Shown one piece after another: positions 1 to 8,931 of a DNA stretch of 34,796 nt (position 1 is its first letter; every line of letters begins with the position of its first letter). The notes beneath the pieces are model-generated. The model was given only the letters and a program-made list of their open reading frames with translations. It made no database searches and was not told the DNA's origin. Origin of the DNA: Desulfobacteraceae bacterium (GTDB lineage Bacteria; Desulfobacterota; DSM-4660; Desulfatiglandales; Desulfatiglandaceae). The position numbers were made by a program, and so were the translations under genes. The stretch covers positions 1-34,796 of the forward strand of contig JADHXI010000016.1 of the NCBI GenBank assembly GCA_016783065.1. The letters are read 5' to 3'.

Positions 1-623
1 CATCCGGCCTTCTTCATCCTGTAGGCCCAATCTGTTTCCTCAAGAAAAAAGAAATATCGATCGTCAAGGAATCCTGCTTTGTCAATGGCCTTTTTCCGGA
101 TTAGCATGCAGGCCCCAATGCAGGAGTCTACTTCAATCGGCGTTCTGTATTCTCTTCTCTTACTCGCAAATCTGCGCGGTAACAGGAGCCTTAAAAAGGT
201 TTCATTTGATATCAGGGAGAGCAGGGAAGGAAAATTGGCTATCGAATTCTGCTTGGAACCATCAGGATTCAATAACTGCCCGCAGGCAATGGCTGCCTCT
301 GGATTGCCTTGCATAAAATTGTGAAGTTCGCCGACAGCGCCTTCAGTCAGGACCGTGTCGGTATTGAGCAGTAGTGCATAGTGACCACCCATGTGTTCAA
401 GGGCAAGGTTGTTTGCAGCGGCAAAGCCCAGGTTTGTTCGGTTCTCAATTACTTTAATGCGTGGGTATTTCTCCTTGATTGCCCCGACACTTCCATCGGA
501 AGATCCATTATCTACTACCCAGATCTCGAAAGCGATTTCGTTGACAGTCTGGTAAATGGAGGCGAGACATTCAATCAAGAGGTCTTTAGTATTCCAGTTA
601 ACAATGATAAATGAGATATCCAA
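1..623 (-). CDS. Family-2 glycosyltransferase, partial (C-terminus outside window)
   Basis: Minus-strand reading frame open from a TTG at 623 to the left edge, so only about 207 N-terminal residues are present. The start is a TTG preceded by AGAGGA five bases upstream, with an in-frame TAA just before it; no ATG lies near. The product shows the GT-A fold hallmarks of family 2: the opening SFIIVNWNTKDLL, the nucleotide-binding VVDNGSSDGS, NLGFAAANN, the metal-binding LLLNTDT, and later CIGACMLIRKKA and FLEETDWAYRMKKAG. This pattern is typical of rhamnosyltransferase-like enzymes that add sugars to LPS or O-antigen from nucleotide sugars at the cytoplasmic face. It lies downstream of msbA on the same strand, 213 nt away, which fits an LPS role. 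Donor and acceptor cannot be told from sequence. Confidence 0.88.
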   Translation of the reverse strand, partial: MDISFIIVNWNTKDLLIECLASIYQTVNEIAFEIWVVDNGSSDGSVGAIKEKYPRIKVIENRTNLGFAAANNLALEHMGGHYALLLNTDTVLTEGAVGELHNFMQGNPEAAIACGQLLNPDGSKQNSIANFPSLLSLISNETFLRLLLPRRFASKRREYRTPIEVDSCIGACMLIRKKAIDKAGFLDDRYFFFLEETDWAYRMKKAG

Positions 624-690
624 GCTAATCCTCTCGATTTACACGCCTGAGGGGAACCACTTCAAAAATCAGGGTGAATAGACCTCTGGC

Positions 691-708
691 CTCCGGCTCG
701 CCTCGGAG
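691..708. repeat. Short copy of a REP-like palindromic motif
   Basis: In the 213-nt gap between the glycosyltransferase and msbA (624-836) lies CTCCGGCTCGCCTCGGAG, with CTCCG/CGGAG arms. The 14-mer TGGCCTCCGGCTCG that begins here recurs exactly at about 25957-25970, and a related, longer palindrome sits at 20068-20145. The remainder of the gap holds no gene I can support. Confidence 0.5.
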
Positions 709-836
709 AGATACTGCCGGTCCACATAAAGGTAATTATCGGACAAAGGGAGCTGAGAATCCGAATAATCAATTCGTATCTCCATGACCTTGGGTGGTGC
801 GTTAGCCCTGGAGGGCTGGCCGGCTGCCAAGCCTGG

Positions 837-2657
837 TTAGGGCCTGAACTGCATATCATATAACTGCCGAAACCGTCCATTCAAGGCCAGCAGTTCCTCG
901 CGGGTGCCCGATTCCACAATGCCGCCCCCCTCCAGGACAAAGATGCGATCTGCTCGCACAATTGTGCTCAACCGGTGGGCAACAATCAGGATGGTCAGGC
1001 TGCCTTGCAGTTCTTCAATGGCCTTCTGTACAAATCTCTCACTCTCCGCGTCCAGGGCCGAGGCCGCTTCGTCCAGAATCAAGATCGCCGGATCGACCAG
1101 AATGGCCCGGGCGATGGCGATTCGCTGTCTCTGCCCCCCGGATAATAGGGACCCCTGATCTCCCACAATGGTGTGGTACCCGTTGGGTTGGTCAAGAATA
1201 AAGGGATGGGCATGGGCAGCCCTCGCAGCCGCCACGATGGCCTCAGCACCTATCTCCGGATTTCCATAACAGATATTGTTCGCGATGGTATCATGAAACA
1301 TAAGGGTGTCTTGATTTACAATCCCTATCTGTTTGCGAAGTGATTCGAGGGTAACATCCCTGATATCTATGCCATCAATGGTGATGCTCCCTTCGGTGAC
1401 ATCATAAAAACGGGGGACCAGGTCCAAAAGAGTACTCTTCCCGGCCCCTGTTGATCCCACAAAAGCCACCATTTCACCCGCCTCCGCCCTGAAAGAGATG
1501 TCCTTGAGTACCATATCCTTGGGTGAATACCCAAAATTTACATCATTGAATTCGATGAATTTCTTGTGTACGGGAAGCTCATGTGCCTCAGGATGATCCT
1601 GTATTTCAGGCACTCTTCTCATGATCCCAAAAATCCGCTTGGTGGCCCCCTGTAAGGTCTTGATATTATTATTCACCAAGGCCAATCTCTTTATTGGGCT
1701 GTAGGCACGTGAAAAGGCATACATCATTGACATGAGTTCGCCCAGGGTGTGGTGGAAATAGATCTTTCCTATTATCAGGACCGCGGGTAAGACCAGAAAA
1801 ACCGTTGCGTCCATCATGGGACCAAGCCCCAGGTGCCACCGGTTCCAGTGCATTATCTTTTTATAGAGGCGATCCGCCACCTCTCTGAATTTCTCAACCT
1901 CGGTCTTACCCATAAAAAATCCATGCACCAATTTGAGACACAGAATGGTCTCGTGATACATAGAGGTGACTTCGGCGGTGGAATCCTGGACCCTTGTTGC
2001 GTGTTTTTTGACCTTTCTCCCGAACAGACGGATCAACCCAAGAATCGGCGGGATCACGATAACGACCAACAGGGCCAGTTTGTAATTTGTCAGCAGGATG
2101 TAGATTATAAAGACCAGGGCTGTCAGGGGATACTCGATAATCCCGATTAGAATATTGGCGATGAGGCCTTGCATCACCGTGAGGTCGGCCGTAGCCCTGG
2201 CAAGCAGTTCCCCTGATTTGACCTTATGGTAAAACCCCAGGGGGAGTGATACGAATTTGGCAAAAAGGTCCACCCTTAATGATCTCACTGCTCGGTTGGA
2301 AAAGGCAGCAGCACAAAGCCCCCCCAAATAAGTCGTAATCGACCTAATCACAACCGACAAAAAGGCCAAAAAGGTAAGAAGCATCAGGAGTTTATTCGGT
2401 GACACACCCTCCACCACCACCAGCTCGGTCCGATGCCAAGACAGCCATGATCCGGAATCAAACGCAATCCAAGGTATTTTCCATGTTACCGGATCGGATC
2501 CCGTCTTCATTCCTTCATCAATAAACGGCTGGAGGAGATAGGCCGGAACAACCACAAACAGCGATGATATGGCCGTGAGCACCAGTGAACAGATGACTAA
2601 TCGCCTGTGTCGTTTGACGTATGCGGCAATATCCTTGCCTAAAATAAAATCCAACAT
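837..2657 (-). CDS. msbA: MsbA-like lipid A/LPS ABC transporter, fused permease-ATPase
   Basis: Half-transporter of 606 residues, the usual MsbA length. The N-terminal ABC type-1 membrane domain (roughly residues 20-330) is followed by an ATPase domain. Walker A is GSTGAGKST, the signature is LSGGQRQR, Walker B is ILILDEAAS, and the H-loop is VAHRLST, so the ATPase looks intact. As a homodimer in the inner membrane this family flips lipid A-core or related glycolipids from the inner to the outer leaflet. The gene follows a family-9 glycosyltransferase by 32 nt on the same strand, which supports an LPS substrate over a drug substrate. The start is ATG at 2657 with AAGGA about 11 nt upstream. 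Other exporters of this superfamily cannot be excluded by sequence alone. Confidence 0.88.
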   Translation of the reverse strand: MLDFILGKDIAAYVKRHRRLVICSLVLTAISSLFVVVPAYLLQPFIDEGMKTGSDPVTWKIPWIAFDSGSWLSWHRTELVVVEGVSPNKLLMLLTFLAFLSVVIRSITTYLGGLCAAAFSNRAVRSLRVDLFAKFVSLPLGFYHKVKSGELLARATADLTVMQGLIANILIGIIEYPLTALVFIIYILLTNYKLALLVVIVIPPILGLIRLFGRKVKKHATRVQDSTAEVTSMYHETILCLKLVHGFFMGKTEVEKFREVADRLYKKIMHWNRWHLGLGPMMDATVFLVLPAVLIIGKIYFHHTLGELMSMMYAFSRAYSPIKRLALVNNNIKTLQGATKRIFGIMRRVPEIQDHPEAHELPVHKKFIEFNDVNFGYSPKDMVLKDISFRAEAGEMVAFVGSTGAGKSTLLDLVPRFYDVTEGSITIDGIDIRDVTLESLRKQIGIVNQDTLMFHDTIANNICYGNPEIGAEAIVAAARAAHAHPFILDQPNGYHTIVGDQGSLLSGGQRQRIAIARAILVDPAILILDEAASALDAESERFVQKAIEELQGSLTILIVAHRLSTIVRADRIFVLEGGGIVESGTREELLALNGRFRQLYDMQFRP

Positions 2658-2689
2658 CTAACACATCTTCCTTGTCATGAAATAGGCTC

Positions 2690-3817
2690 TTAAAGGCCTT
2701 GTGGAGACCATCTTCCGGTGGCGGAATGCCCTATTTGGAGGAGCTGTCTTTCCACTTTCAAGGCCACTTCTTCTACAGTCAATTTCTCCAGGCAGTCACT
2801 GAATTCGCTGCCTTGACATCCCTTTTGCCGGCACGGCACACAAGAGAAATCCTTCTGAACCACAAGGTGCTGCTCCCCCCTGGGAGCCCAGGAGACCGGG
2901 GAAGAGGGCCCAAAGATGGTCACCGTAGGTGTCCCAACCGCACCTGAAATATGCATTCCTGCGCTGTCCACGCCCACAAATAATTGGCAGGCCTCCAGGA
3001 TTGCCGAAAACATGCCAATTGAGGTCTTACCTATGAGATTATACACTTTCCCCCCGCACCTGTTCTGTATCTCAACTGCCCGTTCTCTCTCATCAGGGGA
3101 ACCGGTCAGAACGACTGGAAACTTGTATTCCGATGCAATCCAGCTGATTAACTGGACATATTTCTCTATCCCCCATTCCTTATATTGCCACAGAGAAAAG
3201 GGTTGCACCGCGATAAGGGGTTGGTCCAACGAAACCCCATGTTCTCTTAAGAAAACCGCCGCCTGTTGTTGTTTTTCTTTTGGAACATAAAGCTCCGGGG
3301 TGACGTTTTTTGTCCCTAAGCGATAAGTGGTAAGGAGATTGAGGTAGTACTCGCCCACGTATTGACTGGGTTTGTATTCATTCGGGGCCAGGTGGGTAAA
3401 GATCCGGTTTCGCCACCTGTTACCATCACCGCGGTATCCTATCTTGTAACGGGCCCCTGTAAGAAAGGCAAGGATTGCCCCGCGGGTGCCGGTTCTCAAA
3501 TCGATAACCAGATCAAAATGAAATCTCCTCAAACGCAGGAAGAAATTCTTATGATACGCGATTGCCTCCCCCAGACTTCTCTTGTTTTTGTTTACGGAAA
3601 TAACCCCCGTGGACCACGGACAGTCTTCCATCAACTCCCTGACCTTTTCTCTGACGGCTACAATGATATTGGCGCTGGGGAAATTTTCGCGCAGGGCTCT
3701 TATACAGGGAAAGATAAGGACAACGTCCCCGATGTCACCGAGCTGTATTAGGAGGATATTGTCCATATCCTCCCGTGGTAGATCTATCCCGTTATTCGCA
3801 GCGCCCATTGAATCCAT
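2690..3817 (-). CDS. Family-9 glycosyltransferase, ADP-heptose:LPS heptosyltransferase-like
   Basis: Protein of up to 375 residues with family-9 hallmarks: ILLIQLGDIGDVVL near the N-terminus, FDLVIDLRTG, GARYKIGYRG, and the donor-site segment VGVDSAGMHISGAVGTPTV with IFGPSSP. The C-terminal Cys-rich CVPCRQKGCQ and DCLEKL are typical of WaaQ/WaaF-type enzymes. These transfer heptose from ADP-heptose to the LPS inner core in the cytoplasm. The conserved domain begins at MDNILLIQLG (ATG at 3766), so the true start may be 3766. The upstream ATG at 3817 has no clear ribosome site, and the one before 3766 (GGGAGG) is very close. The gene sits between the LolB-like lipoprotein (47 nt) and msbA (32 nt), consistent with one envelope operon. 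Which core position it glycosylates is unknown. Confidence 0.87.
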   Translation of the reverse strand: MDSMGAANNGIDLPREDMDNILLIQLGDIGDVVLIFPCIRALRENFPSANIIVAVREKVRELMEDCPWSTGVISVNKNKRSLGEAIAYHKNFFLRLRRFHFDLVIDLRTGTRGAILAFLTGARYKIGYRGDGNRWRNRIFTHLAPNEYKPSQYVGEYYLNLLTTYRLGTKNVTPELYVPKEKQQQAAVFLREHGVSLDQPLIAVQPFSLWQYKEWGIEKYVQLISWIASEYKFPVVLTGSPDERERAVEIQNRCGGKVYNLIGKTSIGMFSAILEACQLFVGVDSAGMHISGAVGTPTVTIFGPSSPVSWAPRGEQHLVVQKDFSCVPCRQKGCQGSEFSDCLEKLTVEEVALKVERQLLQIGHSATGRWSPQGL

Positions 3818-3864
3818 CTGATGCTGATATGATTTCGCCTTCTGAAGAGAGCCGGGAGAAACCC

Positions 3865-4674
3865 TTAGGGCCGTTTTTCTTCGATTCCCTTGAGCCGCAC
3901 CATTTCAAAATCCGGGGGAAGCTTCTGCTCAAAAACCGCCTCTTTGATAGGTTCATTGAAGATCATCTGCTTGAGGTTGAGTTCAACCATAATATCATTT
4001 TCCGAATCGTCCAATTTGGTCGTCTTCGCATAGAAGATGCCATCTTGGTCTTCATAGTCGGAATACGTCGCCTCTATCCCTTGTCCGGGAAACGAGAGTG
4101 AACGGGGGAGATTATCTTCTCTGTAGAGCTCGATGGCCTGTACCACCTCCTCTACCCGGCTCAAAAAGGTGATGTTATCTACCCTCAATGAGATTGCATG
4201 GTCGTACGCCTTTAGGTTTGGGTAGCCTCTCAAGAGGGACCACATTTGAGCAGACGTCAGACGACCCGGAAAGAATCTTGACAAAGAAGAGCCCCTTAGT
4301 GAGTCATTATATATTCGTTTCTCCATGTAGGAAATGATATTTATCCTGGATTCTTGGATTAGGATATCAAACAGGGGGCGACCCCAGGGATGTGTAATTT
4401 CAATCTTGATTCGCAAGGGATCTCGGATGCCTGCAATCAGGATATTTGATTCGGTTTCTGACTCCCCATCCTCCACCATCAAACTGCCGGTACCAAAAAG
4501 GCTGAAAACCCGGCCTTCCTGGGCCTTAAGGACAGCTACAATCTCTGAGATACTTTTTTGATCGAGAACCGTGGGGAGGGGCTTAACCGTTAAAGGGACA
4601 CAGCGTGGAAAAAGGATAAGCGCCAGACCCAATATGAGCCCCGCCATGCCGTGTTTTCGGTTCAGGAGATTCAA
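3865..4674 (-). CDS. LolB-like / DUF4292-like outer-membrane lipoprotein candidate
   Basis: Protein of 269 residues with a short hydrophobic signal (about residues 10-24, GLILGLALILFPRC) ending at Cys25. The lipobox is imperfect (FPRC rather than LAGC). The rest is predicted beta-rich, with segments such as FSLFGTGSLMVEDGE, LRIKIEITHPWGRPLFDILIQ and INIISYMEKRIY. This is the style of the LolB/DUF4292 fold, which carries lipoproteins or lipids to the outer membrane. The start is TTG at 4672-4674, overlapping the TGA of the upstream TPR gene by 4 nt, so translation is probably coupled; an ATG at codon 10 is an alternative. A TPR gene followed by a LolB-like gene is a common arrangement in this group as I recall it. 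Family assignment is by pattern only. Confidence 0.6.
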   Translation of the reverse strand: MNLLNRKHGMAGLILGLALILFPRCVPLTVKPLPTVLDQKSISEIVAVLKAQEGRVFSLFGTGSLMVEDGESETESNILIAGIRDPLRIKIEITHPWGRPLFDILIQESRINIISYMEKRIYNDSLRGSSLSRFFPGRLTSAQMWSLLRGYPNLKAYDHAISLRVDNITFLSRVEEVVQAIELYREDNLPRSLSFPGQGIEATYSDYEDQDGIFYAKTTKLDDSENDIMVELNLKQMIFNEPIKEAVFEQKLPPDFEMVRLKGIEEKRP

Positions 4675-6440
4675 TTTCCGTGTTTCAAAAGCTGGCGTAC
4701 CTCGGTGATCTTTGCTTTTAGCTTCTTCTCATCAGCAGGCTTAAGGGAGAGGGCCTTTTCATAGTGTTTCAGGGCGTCCTTATACCTCTTTGTCTTGAAA
4801 TAGACGTCCCCCAGGTGCTCATTTATTGTGGGGTCATCTTCGTTAAGCTTTGCCGCCTTTTCCAGATGGGTGGCTGCTTCACTATAGAGACCTTTCTGGT
4901 AATAGACCCACCCCAAGCTATCCATTATGTAGCCGCTATCAGGCTTGAGTTTGATGGCCCTTTTGATCAATTCCAAGGCTTCATCCAGTCTTATTCCCTC
5001 TTCAGCATAAGAATATCCAATATAATTCAGTGAATCCGCGTGATCAGGATCTATTTCCAGGACTCTTCGCATCTGCTCAATACAGGAGGCCCTGTCACCG
5101 CCCTTATCAAAGAGCACGCCCATTCGGAAAATCAGTTCAATGTTCTTTTCATCCTGCTTAAGCCCTTCTTTGATTACCTCTCTGGCCTTTCCATAGTCTT
5201 CTTTGGTCTCATAGATGGATGACAGGATCAGGTAAAGTTCATTTCTTCCTTTTTCTTCCGAGATGGCCTTTTCGAGGACTTCTATGGCCTCTCCATATTT
5301 TTTTTGAATTCCCAAAAGATGAGCGATGTGCATCTGGGCATTGATATAATACTTTGACTCGGGTTTTATCAGCCCGAAGTGCTCCAGTGCCTTTTCTGTA
5401 TCACCCTTCTCTTCATAGGCTGTGGCAAGATAATATCTGGACTTATGGTCCGCTGGCCAGGCGGAAACGATCAGATTCAATTCATTAATGGATTCATCAA
5501 TCCTTCCTTGCCTGAGGTATATCAGCCCCAAGGCCTGTCTGCCCGGCTCTCCGGGTTTCGAATGCCCTTTGATCGCTTCCATTTGTTTTTCGGCCTTTTC
5601 CTTTAGGCCAAGCTTCAGGTAAAGATTTGCAAGCCTTTCCTTGGTGGCCATATTGTCTGGGAAGATTTTCACCAGCCTTTCATAGATCTTAACTGCCTTT
5701 TCAGGCCTGTCAGTCACTTGATAAAGCGTCCCCAGATCGAATAGGGCGGGCTCCAGCGTTTTGTTGAGCTCCAGGGCCTTGAGAAGGGCCTCCTCGGCTT
5801 TCTTGTAACGACCCATCTCCAGGTTAATCCTACCCTGATAGTAGTGAGCAATGATGAGCTCGGGATTCTGCTTGGTCAGTATCTCCAGTTGCTCCAGGGC
5901 CTTCGGAAGCAATTCCTTCCTGATGAGAATAGTGGTGAGAAGGAGCCTTATACGTCTGTTTTTCGGATCAAGGCCAAGGACCTTTCGGTATTGCTCAATG
6001 GCCAGATCATCATTTCCGGTAAGGGAGTAAAGATCCGCCAGAAGTATCCTGGCTTTGACGTTCTCAGGTGCCAATCCCACGCACTTGGTAACATATACAA
6101 GCGCCTCCTTGTACTTCTTGATCTGCCTTAAAACGGTCGCCATTTTCAGGTAGAGGTAAGGAGACTCAGGGTCTTTTTTTATGGCTCCCAACAGGTTTGT
6201 CCGGGCCTCTTCGTAATTCCCTTGAGCAGCTGCAAGGGACGCTATCAGAAAGTCGCTGTATGCCGCCTGCACATCATCTTTACCCTCATAAGAAATTCCT
6301 TTTTCCGTTGGAACCGCCACACGCCCTTTCTGCGGCTTGGTTAGCCCAAGCTGAGAACATCCCGCCATGAGCCCCAAAAAAAGGATGAAAACAAGGAGGT
6401 GATTGAGTTTCAGTTGTTTTGATAATATGGTTTCTTTCAT
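4671..6440 (-). CDS. TPR-repeat outer-membrane lipoprotein
   Basis: Protein of 589 residues. A classic lipoprotein signal (LLVFILFLGLMAGC, lipidated Cys28) is followed by tandem tetratricopeptide repeats through to the C-terminus. The repeat signature can be read many times, for example ALVYVTKCVGLAPENVKARI, EEALLKALELNKTLEPALFD, ALELIKRAIKLKPDSGYIMD and ALKHYEKALSLKPADEKK. I count roughly 14-15 repeats. Such proteins form scaffolds for protein-protein contacts, here at the periplasmic face of an outer or inner membrane; no catalytic site is seen. It overlaps the LolB-like gene by 4 nt and heads the run towards msbA, suggesting a part in envelope assembly. Partner proteins are unknown. Confidence 0.85.
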   Translation of the reverse strand: MKETILSKQLKLNHLLVFILFLGLMAGCSQLGLTKPQKGRVAVPTEKGISYEGKDDVQAAYSDFLIASLAAAQGNYEEARTNLLGAIKKDPESPYLYLKMATVLRQIKKYKEALVYVTKCVGLAPENVKARILLADLYSLTGNDDLAIEQYRKVLGLDPKNRRIRLLLTTILIRKELLPKALEQLEILTKQNPELIIAHYYQGRINLEMGRYKKAEEALLKALELNKTLEPALFDLGTLYQVTDRPEKAVKIYERLVKIFPDNMATKERLANLYLKLGLKEKAEKQMEAIKGHSKPGEPGRQALGLIYLRQGRIDESINELNLIVSAWPADHKSRYYLATAYEEKGDTEKALEHFGLIKPESKYYINAQMHIAHLLGIQKKYGEAIEVLEKAISEEKGRNELYLILSSIYETKEDYGKAREVIKEGLKQDEKNIELIFRMGVLFDKGGDRASCIEQMRRVLEIDPDHADSLNYIGYSYAEEGIRLDEALELIKRAIKLKPDSGYIMDSLGWVYYQKGLYSEAATHLEKAAKLNEDDPTINEHLGDVYFKTKRYKDALKHYEKALSLKPADEKKLKAKITEVRQLLKHGN

Positions 6441-6547
6441 TTCATTTTCCCGGGTAAAGGAACAAAAACCATGGTTCCGTTACCTTCAACAGTTGCCTGT
6501 GACCCCCGCCCCCCAAATGGGCCCTCTTATAGGAATGAGCAAAAGGG

Positions 6548-7501
6548 TCATTTTATAAAATCAGCATACTCTTCTTCAAAATTCGGAATCTCTTCCTTGA
6601 GCCACTTCTTTATGTTCTTGACAGTCTTCTCCTGAATCTGACGGACCCTTTCACGCGAAATACTATACTTGTCCCCCAGTTCTTGAAGCGTCAAGGGCTT
6701 CTCAGCGATTATTCGGCTGTCAAAGATATCGGCCTCTTTTCCTGAAAGTGTCTTGCGAAATTGTTTAAGTTGATGCGTCAGGAGATTCCGGCTTTCTTTT
6801 TCTGATATCTCCTCATCAACCGCCTTTCCCGGATCGGGCAACAATGCACCATAGGCCTCTCTTGAATCATCACTCACGGGAGAACTCAGAGAAACCTCCC
6901 ATCCTCCAAGTCGCTGGCTCATCTCCACAACTTCCTCTTCCTTAACATCAAGCCGTTCAGCCAGAAGCTTGGGTTCAGGACTAAATCCTTGGGCTATCAG
7001 TTTATCCCGCTCCTTCGCCAGATTGAAAAAGAGCTTACGCTGGCTCTGGGTGGTTCCGATCTTCACCAGCTTCCAGTTATCCATGATAAATTTCAACATG
7101 TAGGCCTTAATCCAAAAAGAGGCGTAATACGAGAATTTTATGCCCCGATACGGGTCAAATTTGCCCACGGCCTGCAAAAGGCCCAAATTTCCCTCCTGAA
7201 TCAGGTCTAAGAGGTTTTTGGTCCAGTAGCGGTGAAAATCCATGGCAATCTTTACAACCAGCCTGAGATTCGAAGTAATCAGGCGGTAGGCCGCCTTCTG
7301 ATCCTTTTTCTCCCTGACCCTGATGCCCAATTCCTTCTCTTCTTCTCTCGTGAGTAACTCGTACCTCTTTATTTCAAGGAGGTACATTTGAAGAGGATCA
7401 TAAGGAACGAGAGCCTTTTCTTCAGCCTGGACCAGAGGGGCAAGGTTTAACTCGCTTTTTACCTGCTGTTTTTTTGACGATTTCTTTTCGGTATCCTTCA
7501 T
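6548..7501 (-). CDS. rpoH: RNA polymerase sigma factor of the sigma-32 (RpoH) type
   Basis: Protein of 317 residues with the sigma-70 family layout. Region 1.2 is DPLQMYLLEIKRYELLT. Region 2 is LRLVVKIAMDFHRY, LLDLIQEGNLGLLQAVGKFDPYRGIKFSYYASFWIKAYM. Region 4.2 has the helix-turn-helix LTLQELGDKYSISRERVRQIQEK. QSQRKLFFNLAKERDKL matches the RpoH box that separates heat-shock sigma factors from other group members. An about 40-residue charged N-terminus precedes region 1.2. It probably directs transcription of chaperone and protease genes. No convincing Shine-Dalgarno sequence is seen before the ATG at 7501. The gene starts 36 nt after tyrS and may be cotranscribed with it. A specialised RpoH paralogue cannot be excluded. 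Confidence 0.88.
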   Translation of the reverse strand: MKDTEKKSSKKQQVKSELNLAPLVQAEEKALVPYDPLQMYLLEIKRYELLTREEEKELGIRVREKKDQKAAYRLITSNLRLVVKIAMDFHRYWTKNLLDLIQEGNLGLLQAVGKFDPYRGIKFSYYASFWIKAYMLKFIMDNWKLVKIGTTQSQRKLFFNLAKERDKLIAQGFSPEPKLLAERLDVKEEEVVEMSQRLGGWEVSLSSPVSDDSREAYGALLPDPGKAVDEEISEKESRNLLTHQLKQFRKTLSGKEADIFDSRIIAEKPLTLQELGDKYSISRERVRQIQEKTVKNIKKWLKEEIPNFEEEYADFIK

Positions 7502-7537
7502 AAGTAATTTCAGAAATTGACGGTTTTTCTCAATTTC

Positions 7538-8767
7538 TCAGCTAAACGTAAGTCTCATGTATTTTTTCTTACCCGCCCTAAGCATCAAAGAATCGTTCTC
7601 CAGATCGCCTGAGTTGATAATCTGATTAAAGGCTTCGATCCTCTGCCCATTTATGTACCCTCCCCCCTGAGAGATCAGTCTACGGGCCGCTCCTCGGCTG
7701 GCGGTGAGAGCCACCTTTTCAAAGAGGATGTAAGCAGGAATTCCTTCCTCAAGCGCTTTCAGGCTTACGGAAAAGGTAGGCACCGACTCGGATAATACTG
7801 ACTCCCCGGTACCGAACAGCTGCCTTGAGGCTTCACGGGCCTGATCGGCCTCTTTTTGGCCGTGGCATAATTTGGTGGCCTCATAGGCGAGGACTTCTTT
7901 TGCCGCCCGGATATCCGAGCCCTGGTTTCCACCCAGTTCTTTGACTCTACTCATGGGGAGAAGGGTGAAAAAACCCAAGAAACGTTCCACGTCTCGGTCA
8001 TCCTGGTTGATCCAGTACTGGTAGTACTCATAGGGGGAAGTCAATTCTGCATCAAGCCAAACCGCCCCCTTGTGCGTCTTGCCCATCTTGATCCCTGAAG
8101 AGGCGGTCAGAAGGGGGAAGGTCAGTGCATGAATCACTTCACCCGCCAGACGTCTCGTAAGGTCCGCGCCCGCCAGAATGTTGCCCCATTGGTCATTACC
8201 GCCCATCTGCAGACGGCAATCGTAGTGTTTAAACAGGTACCAAAAATCATAGGCCTGCAGGAGCATATAGTTGAATTCGATAAAATTCAGACCGGTCTCC
8301 AGCCTTGCCTTGTAGCTCTCTGCCGCTAACATCCTGTTCACACTGAAATGTCGACCGATATCCCGCAAAAAGCTCACATACCCCAGTTTCGTCAACCAGT
8401 CGGCATTGTTTACCATAATCGCCTTGCCATCACTGAAATCTATAAAACGGGACAGCTGCTTCTTTAGGGCCTCACCATTCTCATCGATCTCTTCCCGCGT
8501 CATGATGGGCCGCATCTCGGTCTTGCCGCTGGGATCTCCTACCAGGGCGGTGCCGCCACCTACCACGACGATGGGTCTATGCCCCGACCGCTGCATGTGT
8601 ACCAGAGACATCACCGGTAGAAGGCTCCCCGCGTGCAAACTCTTGGCGGTCGGATCGAACCCGATATAACAGGTCGTCGGATGTTGTAGTAGCTCTCTCA
8701 CGAGGTCCCTGTCAGTGACCTGTTCAACAAAGCCCCTGGCCTCAAAAACCTCTAATACATTCTCCAA
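7538..8767 (-). CDS. tyrS: Tyrosine-tRNA ligase
   Basis: Charges tRNA(Tyr) with tyrosine in the cytoplasm. The class I motifs are visible: a HIGH-like LHAG within CYIGFDPTAKSLHAGSLLP, a KMSKS-like motif in the form KMGKT, the tyrosine-binding NFIEFNYMLLQAYDFWYL with QMGGNDQWGNI, and a C-terminal S4 RNA-binding domain (SRGAARRLISQGGGYINGQRI). I place the start at the TTG at 8767 (LENVLEVFE), which has AGGGA just upstream and matches where family proteins begin. The frame stays open to an ATG at 8875, giving 36 poorly conserved extra residues, so the start is uncertain. It lies between the SurA-like gene and rpoH on the same strand. Confidence 0.92.
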   Translation of the reverse strand: MENVLEVFEARGFVEQVTDRDLVRELLQHPTTCYIGFDPTAKSLHAGSLLPVMSLVHMQRSGHRPIVVVGGGTALVGDPSGKTEMRPIMTREEIDENGEALKKQLSRFIDFSDGKAIMVNNADWLTKLGYVSFLRDIGRHFSVNRMLAAESYKARLETGLNFIEFNYMLLQAYDFWYLFKHYDCRLQMGGNDQWGNILAGADLTRRLAGEVIHALTFPLLTASSGIKMGKTHKGAVWLDAELTSPYEYYQYWINQDDRDVERFLGFFTLLPMSRVKELGGNQGSDIRAAKEVLAYEATKLCHGQKEADQAREASRQLFGTGESVLSESVPTFSVSLKALEEGIPAYILFEKVALTASRGAARRLISQGGGYINGQRIEAFNQIINSGDLENDSLMLRAGKKKYMRLTFS

Positions 8768-8931
8768 TTTTCCCTGTGAGTCCTTTCTGGAAAGGTGTTC
8801 TTTTCCCCGGCACCCCATCTTCACAAACCCAAGGATGTTAACTTCACGACGGCCATCAACCGGACCGCACAGCAACCCCGCCCCGGGGCTGACAGCAGGG
8901 TCTCTTACGAAGCCTTCATCTTTCGCAAATC

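Noticed and set aside
41-56. Apparent frameshift in the A-rich run within the partial glycosyltransferase
   Set aside because: Recounting the six-A run restores one continuous frame (RYFFFLEETDWAYRMKKAG), so the gene is intact to the window edge.
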